Shown here: positions 1 to 5,175 of the stretch, piece by piece
Position numbering within the stretch: position 1 is the stretch's first letter
Layout: each line of letters opens with the position of its first letter
Assembly (NCBI GenBank): GCA_009774735.1
Contig: VSOH01000130.1
Coordinates: 1-5,175, forward strand
Direction of reading: 5' to 3'
DNA length: 5,175 bases
From: Clostridiales bacterium
Lineage (GTDB): Bacteria; Bacillota_A; Clostridia; Oscillospirales; Acutalibacteraceae
Made by a program: the position numbers and the translations under genes
The notes under the pieces: model-generated
What the model was told of the DNA's origin: nothing
Seen by the model: only the letters and a program-made list of their open reading frames with translations
Database searches by the model: none

Positions 1-383
1 TTGCGCTGCATTCAATCTTGATTACTACGCACGAAGATGATTCTGATTACTCATTTGAATTTTAAGCTGTTCTTACTGCTTTTGAAAATTATGATAAGCT
101 TGGCTTTGTCGGAGGAATATTAAAGGTTGACGGTAAAGCAATTGCATATACAATGGGCGAAAGACATTCTGAAGAATTGTTTGTAACTCATTTTGAAAAG
201 GCGCCTCCTGAAATACAGGGTGCATATCCGATAATTAATCAGGAGTTTACAAAGAACTGTTTAATGGATTATCAGTTTGTTAACAGGGAAGAGGATTTAG
301 GGATTGAAGGGCTTAGAAAAGCCAAGCAGTCCTATAATCCAGAAATATTACTGAAAAAAGGTGCTGCAGCATATAATGGTTAG
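1..383 (+). pseudogene. DUF2156 / phosphatidylglycerol lysyltransferase C-terminal-like protein, 3' part, interrupted by an in-frame stop
   Basis: Reading codons from position 3, the frame is open to a TAA at 63-65 and then runs uninterrupted to TAG at 381-383. After the stop the protein reads like the C-terminal end of the DUF2156 family: a block around LGFVGGILKVDGKAIAYTMG, then FVTHFEKA, QGAYPIINQEF, and the family hallmark NREEDLGIEGLRKAKQSYNP. These proteins have a GNAT-like fold related to the domain that moves aminoacyl groups from tRNA to lipids, but the role of the short stand-alone members is not settled. Just before the stop, residues DDSDYSFEF followed by AVLTAF look like one continuous family segment, so TAA probably replaces a sense codon (GAA would need one change). 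No ATG, GTG or TTG occurs in frame between the stop and ATG 153, and that ATG has no ribosome binding site and would start inside the fold. The 5' part is outside the window. It is either a recent pseudogene or a base-call error. The family call is fairly secure; the broken state is less so. Confidence 0.6.
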
Positions 384-843
384 TATTATTGAAACCAATA
401 GCTATGATAAATCGATTTTTCTTCTTTGGAAGGAAGCATTCGGTGATACAGAAGATGATATACAGTTTTTTATTGATAATTGCATGCATAAAAGTGTATT
501 GACCTTATCTGATAATAATGAGCTGTGTTCAATGCTGTTTTTGGTTGACGCTGTTGTTAATGATACAAAATATAAATATGTTTATGCTGCCTGTACATCC
601 AAGCAAAGCAGAGGGATGGGGTATATGTCGGCTCTGCTGAAGTATGTTGTGAATGCATATAAGAATGTACTTCTGATTCCGGCTGATGATGAACTTGTCG
701 AATATTATAAAAGAAGAGATTTTAATAAAATTATTGAAATTGATAATATAGAATTTAATGAGTGCAGTGAAATAAAAGAATATCTCTTTGACGGCTGTTC
801 TTTAGAAAAGCCGTTTGCACTTGCATTTGTGAAAGGTGATTGA
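376..843 (+). CDS. GNAT-family N-acetyltransferase
   Basis: A 155-residue protein of the Gcn5-related acetyltransferase superfamily, which transfers acetyl from acetyl-CoA to an amine. The acetyl-CoA pyrophosphate-binding motif A is visible at residues 77-82 (QSRGMG), preceded by the strand VYAACTS and followed by a helix YMSALLKYV. A later segment near residues 106-116 (ELVEYYKRRDF) matches the tyrosine-containing motif B region (usual form YxxxGF). The N-terminal half has the typical LWKEAFGDTEDDIQFF opening seen in many clostridial members. The length is normal for a single GNAT domain. The substrate cannot be told from the sequence. I chose ATG 376 over an in-frame GTG at 361 because AAAGGTG lies at 357-363, 12 nt upstream, whereas nothing resembling a binding site precedes 361. 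The start overlaps the end of the DUF2156 gene by 8 nt, so the two were probably translated together. The gene ends one base before the DJ-1 gene. There is no sign of damage in this frame. Confidence 0.85.
   Translation: MVSIIETNSYDKSIFLLWKEAFGDTEDDIQFFIDNCMHKSVLTLSDNNELCSMLFLVDAVVNDTKYKYVYAACTSKQSRGMGYMSALLKYVVNAYKNVLLIPADDELVEYYKRRDFNKIIEIDNIEFNECSEIKEYLFDGCSLEKPFALAFVKGD
832..838 (+). promoter_or_regulatory. Shine-Dalgarno site that fixes the DJ-1 gene start
   Basis: AAAGGTG ends 6 nt before ATG 845 and lies inside the last codons of the acetyltransferase gene. It favours ATG 845 over the in-frame GTG at 836, which overlaps this site itself. Starting at 845 also gives the family's usual opening, MVFLFLADGFE. 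Confidence 0.6.
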
Positions 844-844
844 T

Positions 845-1384
845 ATGGTTTTTTTATTTTTAGCAGATGGATTTGAGATAATTGAGGCTCTTGCTCCTGT
901 TGATATGTTAAGACGTGCAAAAATTGATGTTAAAACAGTTGGCGTTACAGGGAGCACTGTCACTTCCTCCTGCGGTGTTGCGGTTAATGCTGATATAACT
1001 ATTGATGAATTTGTATATGACCATACGGATGCAATAATTCTTCCGGGAGGTATGCCGGGTACACTGAATCTTGAAAATAATCAGATTGTTCAGTCAGCAA
1101 TTGAAAAAGCTGCAGGTGATAATGTGCTGATATGTGCAATATGTGCTGCTCCTTCTATCCTTGGTCATAAGGGTTTGCTTAAGGGTAAAAATGCTGTTGC
1201 TTTTCCCGGCTTTGAAAAGGATTTAGAGGGTGCTGTTATTTCAGACAACTATGTAGTAGCTGACGGCAATTTCATTACTGCTAAAGGTGCCGGTGTTGCT
1301 ACTGAATTTGGCTTAAAAATTGTTGAAATGCTGACTGATAAGGAAACTGCCGTTAAAATTAAGGAAACCATACAATGCAGATAA
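845..1384 (+). CDS. DJ-1/PfpI family protein (YajL/ThiJ-like)
   Basis: A 179-residue cytoplasmic protein of the DJ-1 branch of the class I glutamine amidotransferase-like superfamily. Visible family features, in order: the opening strand and acidic loop LADGFEIIEALAPVDMLRRA with E14 at the place of the conserved glutamate (human DJ-1 E18); the strand and glycine turn DAIILPGGMPG at 62-72; the nucleophile elbow AICAAPSILG with C100 at the place of human C106; and the C-terminal GAGVATEFGLKIVE block. Proteins of this group have been assigned chaperone, oxidative-stress and glyoxalase/deglycase activities; which applies here cannot be read from sequence, and the deglycase claim for the family is disputed. 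The length and both key residues are normal, so the protein should be active. The gene begins 1 nt after the acetyltransferase stop and its last 10 nt overlap the cyclo-ligase gene, which indicates tight operon membership. An in-frame GTG at 836 would add only three residues. Confidence 0.93.
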   Translation: MVFLFLADGFEIIEALAPVDMLRRAKIDVKTVGVTGSTVTSSCGVAVNADITIDEFVYDHTDAIILPGGMPGTLNLENNQIVQSAIEKAAGDNVLICAICAAPSILGHKGLLKGKNAVAFPGFEKDLEGAVISDNYVVADGNFITAKGAGVATEFGLKIVEMLTDKETAVKIKETIQCR

Positions 1385-1932
1385 AAAAAGAGCTTAGAAA
1401 AGAATTAAAAGCAAAGAGAAAAAATCTTGAAAAAAAGGCACAGAGCGACGAATTTATCAGAGAAAATTTAATTTGCAGTGATTTGTATCTCGAGTCAAAA
1501 CAGGTGCTTTTTTATGCCGGTCTTGACGATGAAATAAATCTTGATGAATGCATAAACGACGCACTGCTGCTTGGCAAAAAAGCCGCACTGCCTATATGTA
1601 CCGATGATAGCGGTAATATGGAGTTTTATTATATTAATGCAATGAATGATTTAAAATCCGGATTTTTCGGTGTTCGTGAGCCTGATATAAATAAATGTGA
1701 AAAGGTTACCGATTTTTCTGATTCAATCTGCATTGTTCCTGCAATTTCCTACGACAAGAGCGGTTACCGTCTTGGCTACGGTAAAGGGTATTATGACAGA
1801 TTTTTAAAAAATAATACTTTAATTTCTGTCGGAGTGTGTTATAATGAATTGATTGAGGAAAATCTGCCAAGGGATGAGTATGATATTCCTGTTAACTATA
1901 TTATTACTCAAAGTGGCTTAATTGTTGTTTAA
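1375..1932 (+). CDS. 5-formyltetrahydrofolate cyclo-ligase (MTHFS; YqgN/YgfA type)
   Basis: A 185-residue enzyme that uses ATP to convert 5-formyltetrahydrofolate to 5,10-methenyltetrahydrofolate, returning a dead-end folate to the one-carbon pool in the cytoplasm. The basic N-terminal helix (residues 3-18, KKELRKELKAKRKNLE) is the usual opening of the family. Further along are GFFGVREP (96-103), where the family usually has G-I-x-E-P, and the diagnostic block VPAISYDKSG followed by YRLGYGKGYYDRF (121-143), which forms part of the nucleotide and folate site. The closing LPRDEYDIPVNYIIT matches the conserved C-terminal P/D/V pattern. The length is standard. ATG 1375 is preceded by AAGGA at 1361-1365 with a 9-nt spacer and lies inside the end of the DJ-1 gene, suggesting coupled translation. 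The stop is 17 nt before mltG. Confident family call. Confidence 0.96.
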   Translation: MQIKKELRKELKAKRKNLEKKAQSDEFIRENLICSDLYLESKQVLFYAGLDDEINLDECINDALLLGKKAALPICTDDSGNMEFYYINAMNDLKSGFFGVREPDINKCEKVTDFSDSICIVPAISYDKSGYRLGYGKGYYDRFLKNNTLISVGVCYNELIEENLPRDEYDIPVNYIITQSGLIVV

Positions 1933-1949
1933 AACGGGAGGATTTTTCA

Positions 1950-3236
1950 ATGGATAATGATGAATTTAAGCTGGACGAAAGCGGTATCAATCCTACTGAT
2001 ACGACCAGCCGTGAAAACAAGGATATTTATTTTTCAAATATGGAGGCTGCTGCAGAGCCGGAGGAAACAAAACCTGCTGAACAGACTGCAGTAGTTAAAA
2101 GAAAAGCACCAAAGGTTCAAAAAGGTCAGAGCATTGCAGGCACTTACATATTTTTTATTGTTGTAATTGTCGTATCAATGATTCTTTCAATTTATGCAGT
2201 GCTTTGTATGAATGATGTTCTTGCTATCACAAAAAGCAGCTCATCGGTTACGATTACACTGAATGAACAGCTCAATGATATGAATGATGCCGTCGATTTG
2301 CTTGCTGATAACGGACTTATTAAATGTAAAAATTTCTGTAAGCTTTTTGCAAAATTCAGAGAGTCACAGGTTGGTCCTCAGTGGCGTAATGGTGTTTATT
2401 TTGAGGATAAGGGCTATGAGGCAGGTGTTTATTACCTTAACGCCAAAATGGGGCTTGAAGGTATGCTGCAGGCAATGCACGGCAATAATGTAACTGCTGA
2501 AACGGTAAGAATCTCTTTCCCTGAGGGACTTTCAACTGCTGAGATTGTTGAAAAGCTTGTAAATCATGAGGTGTGTGATAAGGCTGCTTTATTATCTGTT
2601 ATACAGACGATTGATTTTTCATATTCACTTGTTAATAATCTTGAGGCAGATGAAAGGATACCATACAGGCTTGAGGGGTATCTTTTCCCCGATACCTATG
2701 ATTTCTATGTTGGTGAGAGTGCAAGCTCCGTTATAAAAAAATTCCTTGCTAACGGTGATTCAAAAATTACGGAAAAGCACAGAGAACGTGCCAAAGAGCT
2801 TGGTTATTCTATGTATGATATTATAACCATCGCTTCAATTATTCAGTATGAAGCAGGTGATGTTGACCAGATGAAGGAAATTTCTGCAGTTATTCACAAT
2901 CGTCTTAATGATAAGGCGAATTTCCCAAATCTTCAGTGTGATTCTACCTCTGATTATATTAAAAATAAGGTTTCTCCTGCATTATCATCAACTGCTGCAC
3001 ATACTGCTGATTATTATCTGACCTATTACGACACTGCTAATTCTTCTACTGTTGTTGGATTACCTGCAGGTCCGATATGTAATCCGGGTATCGATGCAAT
3101 TGATGCCGCACTTTATCCTGCTGATACTAATAATTATTACTTTTTCCATGACAATAAGCGTAATCTTTATACAGCAGAAACCTATCCTGAATTCCAGCAG
3201 AAGGCAAATACTTATGCGCCTTATTTAAATTTTTAA
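1950..3236 (+). CDS. mltG: Endolytic transglycosylase MltG (YceG/YrrL family)
   Basis: A 428-residue membrane-anchored lytic transglycosylase. Family members cut nascent glycan strands near the membrane and are thought to act as terminators of peptidoglycan polymerisation together with PBPs. Residues 1-60 are a cytoplasmic tail, acidic then basic (KRKAPKVQK), with no domain I recognise. Residues about 62-88 form one membrane segment. Residues about 99-205 have the spacing of a divergent LysM-like region (for example LADNGLIKCKNFCKLF and VRISFPEGLSTAEIVEKL). The catalytic part has LEGYLFPDTYDFY (241-253), ASIIQYEAG (295-303, with E301 the likely catalytic glutamate), HNRLN then LQCDST (316-333), and GLPAGPICNPG (370-380), all family hallmarks. 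The Gln before Y-E301 stands where E. coli has another Glu; I judge this a normal variant. A strong GGGAGG at 1936-1941, 8 nt upstream, supports ATG 1950. The U32 gene follows after 2 nt. Confidence 0.96.
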   Translation: MDNDEFKLDESGINPTDTTSRENKDIYFSNMEAAAEPEETKPAEQTAVVKRKAPKVQKGQSIAGTYIFFIVVIVVSMILSIYAVLCMNDVLAITKSSSSVTITLNEQLNDMNDAVDLLADNGLIKCKNFCKLFAKFRESQVGPQWRNGVYFEDKGYEAGVYYLNAKMGLEGMLQAMHGNNVTAETVRISFPEGLSTAEIVEKLVNHEVCDKAALLSVIQTIDFSYSLVNNLEADERIPYRLEGYLFPDTYDFYVGESASSVIKKFLANGDSKITEKHRERAKELGYSMYDIITIASIIQYEAGDVDQMKEISAVIHNRLNDKANFPNLQCDSTSDYIKNKVSPALSSTAAHTADYYLTYYDTANSSTVVGLPAGPICNPGIDAIDAALYPADTNNYYFFHDNKRNLYTAETYPEFQQKANTYAPYLNF

Positions 3237-3238
3237 TT

Positions 3239-4465
3239 ATGAGAAATATTGAATTGTTATCACCTTCAGGTGATTTTGAAAGATTAAAGCTTGCATTGAA
3301 ATTTGGTGCAGATGCTGTTTACCTTGGCGGCGAACAGTTTGGAATGCGTACAAACCCATCAAATTTTAATGCAGATGAATTAAAAAAAGCAGTGGAGCTT
3401 GTTCATTCATACGGAAAAAAGGTTTATTTAACCTGCAACACGCTTCCGAGAAATAATGAAATTGAGGCATTGCCTGAATTTTTGAAATACGCTGCACAAA
3501 TTGGTATTGATGCATTTATTATTGCAGATATCGGTGTAATGGATATGGCAAAAAAATATGCGCCCGAGGTTGAAATTCATATGTCAACACAGGTAGGTAT
3601 AGTCAATTACCAGACAGCAAATACGCTCTATGAAATGGGTGCCAAGCGTATTGTTACCGCTCGTGAGCTGTCACTTGATGATATTAAAACCATAAGGGAT
3701 AAAACACCGGAGGATTTACAGATTGAAGTATTTGTTCACGGTGCAATGTGCATGAGCTTTTCAGGAAGATGCATTCTGTCTGACTATATGGTTGGCAGGG
3801 ATGCTAACCGTGGCGACTGTGCACAGCCCTGCAGATGGAAATATCACCTTGTTGAAGAAACAAGACCGGGTCAGTATTTTCCTGTTAATCAGGATGACAG
3901 CGGCACATATGTTTTTAACTCACGTGATTTGTGTATGATTGAGCATATTCCTGAACTTGTGAATGCAGGTGTTGATTCATTCAAGATTGAAGGCAGAGCA
4001 AAGAGTGAATATTATACCGCTATTGTAACCTACGCTTACAGAAATGCGATTGATGAATATTTGAAAAATCCTACAGATGATTTCAAAGTATCACAATGGA
4101 TTCTTGATGAGATGGAAAAAATGAGTCATAGGGAATACACAACAGGCTTTAACTTCGGACCTATCGTTAATGGTCAGGTGCTCAATACAGGTGGTTATAT
4201 ACGCAATTGGGATGTTTGTGCACTTTATAATAATTATAAAGATGGCAGACTGATTGTTGATCAGCGAAACAGATTTTTTGAGGGCGATGTATTAGAGGTT
4301 GTTGAGCCTGATAAAAAACCTTACAAAATTACGGTTAAAGAGCTTTATAACGAAACAGCAGGCGAATACAGTGATGTTGCAAATAAGGCGACAAATACTT
4401 ATTCCTTCCAGTGTGATATCCCTGTTTCCTCTGATGCTATATTCCGCAGACAAAGAAGTGAATAA
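3239..4465 (+). CDS. U32-family protein, TrhP/YrrO-like (probable tRNA wobble-uridine hydroxylation)
   Basis: A 408-residue protein usually annotated as a U32 peptidase. The opening IELLSPSGDFERLKLALKFG and ADAVYLGGEQFGMR are typical of the TIM-barrel-like N-terminal domain. Residues 163-181 fit the U32 signature (E-x-F-x2-G-A-M-C-x4-G-x-C-x-L-S). C171, C178, C194 and C198 form the conserved four-cysteine set, in MC(x6)C and GDCAQPCRW, expected to hold an iron-sulfur cluster. SRDLCMIEHIPEL, DSFKIEGRAKSEYY and a C-terminal beta domain (about 305-405) agree with the TrhP/YegQ/YrrO subgroup, in which members are needed for prephenate-dependent 5-hydroxyuridine at tRNA position 34. RlhA (23S rRNA hydroxylation) is a related alternative, though it is a longer protein. 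True protease activity is doubtful for this subgroup. The start fits the family N-terminus but has no visible ribosome binding site; it lies 2 nt after the mltG stop, so translation is probably coupled. B. subtilis likewise has U32 genes (yrrN, yrrO) downstream of its mltG (yrrL). Confidence 0.93.
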   Translation: MRNIELLSPSGDFERLKLALKFGADAVYLGGEQFGMRTNPSNFNADELKKAVELVHSYGKKVYLTCNTLPRNNEIEALPEFLKYAAQIGIDAFIIADIGVMDMAKKYAPEVEIHMSTQVGIVNYQTANTLYEMGAKRIVTARELSLDDIKTIRDKTPEDLQIEVFVHGAMCMSFSGRCILSDYMVGRDANRGDCAQPCRWKYHLVEETRPGQYFPVNQDDSGTYVFNSRDLCMIEHIPELVNAGVDSFKIEGRAKSEYYTAIVTYAYRNAIDEYLKNPTDDFKVSQWILDEMEKMSHREYTTGFNFGPIVNGQVLNTGGYIRNWDVCALYNNYKDGRLIVDQRNRFFEGDVLEVVEPDKKPYKITVKELYNETAGEYSDVANKATNTYSFQCDIPVSSDAIFRRQRSE

Positions 4466-4470
4466 TACTT

Positions 4471-4505
4471 ATACCCTCGGTTAAAACTAAACCGGGGGTA
4501 TTTTT
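4471..4505 (+). terminator. Intrinsic (Rho-independent) terminator-like hairpin after the U32 gene
   Basis: Positions 4471-4482 pair with 4490-4501 in a 12-bp stem with one G-U pair (4477-4495) and a 7-base A-rich loop at 4483-4489. The core pairs are CCC-T-CGG with CCGGGGG. Five T residues follow or overlap the stem end (4501-4505). It begins 5 nt after the U32 stop, the usual place for an operon terminator. Unusually, the T-run runs directly into the ATG of the next gene at 4506. Confidence 0.85.
4494..4498 (+). promoter_or_regulatory. Probable Shine-Dalgarno site of the PBP gene, buried in the terminator stem
   Basis: GGGGG lies 7 nt upstream of ATG 4506 and can pair with the 16S anti-Shine-Dalgarno CCUCC with one G-U wobble. 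It is the only purine-rich stretch near this start. The same bases form the 3' arm of the hairpin at 4471-4501, so the site would be hidden whenever the hairpin is folded. Whether it is used is inferred from position alone. Confidence 0.5.
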
Positions 4506-5175
4506 ATGCATAAAAGAAGCTTAGCACTTATGATAGCAATGATTTTTATTTTTACTGCAATTGCAGGCAGATGCGGCTATATTGCAATGTCTAAAACATA
4601 TCAGGTCAGTGATACTTATAATAGCTATACACTTCAAATAGGTAAGCTTAAGCCGTATATTTATGACAGACGCGGAAAAAAGCTTAACAACAATGCTACA
4701 TCTTTTATGGCTGTTATCAGACCTAATGAAAAATGTATGTCAGAGCTTGATAAGCTTTTTGACGATGATGAAGTTAAAGAAATAACTAAGGAGCTTTCAA
4801 AAGGCTATCCTATAATCAGACAGGTTGATAAAAAGGCAGATACGGAATATATTCAGATTTTTGAAAAAATTGAAAGTGTGGGCGATGAACAGCTTTGCAG
4901 ACACATCATTGATTATCAGTGCGGAGGGCTTGAATACTATAATAATGAAGAAATAGGCTCTCTCTCCGTGAATTTTTCTGTTGATGCTTTTGGCAGAGTA
5001 TTGACAGGATATAATACCGAGGTTATAGATAATAATTATGACTCAAAAGACGGCGTGATTATTTCAATTGACAGTGAAATACAGAAAATCTGTGAGGATG
5101 CTTCAAAAAGTATAGAAAAAGGTGCCGTTGTGGTAATGGACAGCGAAACCTCACAGCTTCTTGCCTCTGTAAGTA
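4506..5175 (+). CDS. Class B penicillin-binding protein (transpeptidase), N-terminal part, runs off the window
   Basis: The frame is open from ATG 4506 to the window end (223 codons plus one base), and the 3' end is missing. Residues 1-4 are MHKR, followed by a hydrophobic segment (about 5-28) that should act as an uncleaved membrane anchor. KPYIYDRRGKKLNNN (49-63) corresponds to the RGxIxDRNGxxLA motif that opens the non-catalytic pedestal of class B PBPs. DGVIISIDSEIQKICEDA (182-199) matches the TxDxxIQ-x-x-E lead-in to the transpeptidase domain, and KGAVVVMDSETSQLLASVS (205-223) matches the GAxVVMDPxTGEILAMxS strand before the catalytic serine motif SxxK, which would lie beyond the window. 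The stretch between motif and transpeptidase is only about 120 residues, so the pedestal is short compared with SpoVD or FtsI, as in PbpA-like proteins. Such enzymes cross-link peptidoglycan outside the membrane, often with a SEDS partner. An in-frame stop at 4488-4490 rules out an upstream ATG; ATG 4530 is a weaker alternative. No promoter is clear. Confidence 0.88.
   Translation, partial: MHKRSLALMIAMIFIFTAIAGRCGYIAMSKTYQVSDTYNSYTLQIGKLKPYIYDRRGKKLNNNATSFMAVIRPNEKCMSELDKLFDDDEVKEITKELSKGYPIIRQVDKKADTEYIQIFEKIESVGDEQLCRHIIDYQCGGLEYYNNEEIGSLSVNFSVDAFGRVLTGYNTEVIDNNYDSKDGVIISIDSEIQKICEDASKSIEKGAVVVMDSETSQLLASVS

Noticed and set aside
2..40. A frameshift rather than a stop codon as the lesion in the DUF2156 gene (frame 2 reads CAAFNLDYYARR before a TGA at 38-40)
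   Set aside because: Some resemblance to the family is possible in that frame, but the stretch is too short to judge at the window edge, and a frameshift there would not remove the TAA at 63-65.
153..383. A stand-alone 76-residue protein starting at ATG 153
   Set aside because: The family match continues upstream of this ATG to the stop at 63-65, and there is no ribosome binding site before it; it is the tail of a broken or mis-sequenced longer gene.
705..920. A 71-codon open frame on the minus strand across the acetyltransferase/DJ-1 junction
   Set aside because: It is antisense to two well-supported genes, has no ribosome binding site, and its protein has no recognisable domain; it is a shadow frame.
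2284..2493. A 69-codon open frame inside mltG on the same strand
   Set aside because: It lies fully within a clear MltG frame and has no ribosome binding site or family features.
2850..2852. A possible missing catalytic residue in MltG, because Gln stands in place of the first Glu of the E. coli VEKE motif
   Set aside because: The glutamate that I take as conserved in the family is the one at residue 301, which is present; Gln at the other position appears to be ordinary variation.
4435..4443. Extended -10 promoter-like string TGCTATATT upstream of the PBP gene
   Set aside because: The -35 region at the right distance (GATATC) is poor and such AT-rich strings are common here, so it is kept as a hypothesis only and not listed as a feature.
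4299..4484. A 61-codon open frame over the end of the U32 gene and the terminator
   Set aside because: It sits in another frame of the conserved U32 C-terminal domain and runs into the terminator stem; no support for translation.
1..5175. A novel defence, mobile or secondary-metabolism system
   Set aside because: No repeat array, transposase, integrase, toxin-antitoxin pair, reverse transcriptase or modular synthase is visible; all genes fit known housekeeping families.

Overview
The window is an AT-rich stretch of chromosome in which every gene lies on the + strand and genes are separated by 17 nt or less, or overlap, up to a terminator near position 4500. TGA and TAA both act as stops, so the standard bacterial code applies. 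Base composition, Shine-Dalgarno-led starts, and the presence of an MltG-type transglycosylase followed by a U32-family protein (an arrangement known from Bacillota) suggest a Clostridia-class Gram-positive, probably of the Ruminococcus/Oscillospiraceae type. This placement is inferred from style and gene content; no marker gene confirms it.

Layout: (1) 1-383, the 3' end of a DUF2156 (phosphatidylglycerol lysyltransferase C-terminal-like) gene with an in-frame TAA at 63-65, so probably a pseudogene or a sequence error. (2) 376-843, a GNAT N-acetyltransferase overlapping it by 8 nt. (3) 845-1384, a DJ-1/PfpI (YajL-like) protein with an intact nucleophilic cysteine. (4) 1375-1932, 5-formyltetrahydrofolate cyclo-ligase, overlapping the previous gene by 10 nt. 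(5) 1950-3236, membrane-anchored endolytic transglycosylase MltG. (6) 3239-4465, a U32-family protein of the TrhP/YrrO tRNA-hydroxylation type with the four-cysteine signature. (7) 4471-4505, a strong intrinsic-terminator-like hairpin whose 3' arm also carries the only plausible ribosome binding site of the next gene. (8) 4506 to the window end, the N-terminal part of a class B penicillin-binding protein.

Genes 1-6 look like one co-transcribed housekeeping unit that mixes metabolite upkeep (folate salvage, a DJ-1-type protein), peptidoglycan strand termination (MltG) and a probable tRNA wobble-uridine modification. The PBP brings a second cell-wall gene next to MltG but is separated from it by the hairpin. 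I see no mobile element, CRISPR array, tRNA, rRNA or phage gene, and no intergenic stretch over 41 bases. I did not find an undescribed multi-gene system. The points most worth a second look are the hairpin that overlaps the PBP ribosome binding site, the in-frame stop in the DUF2156 gene, and the absence of a ribosome binding site in front of the U32 gene.
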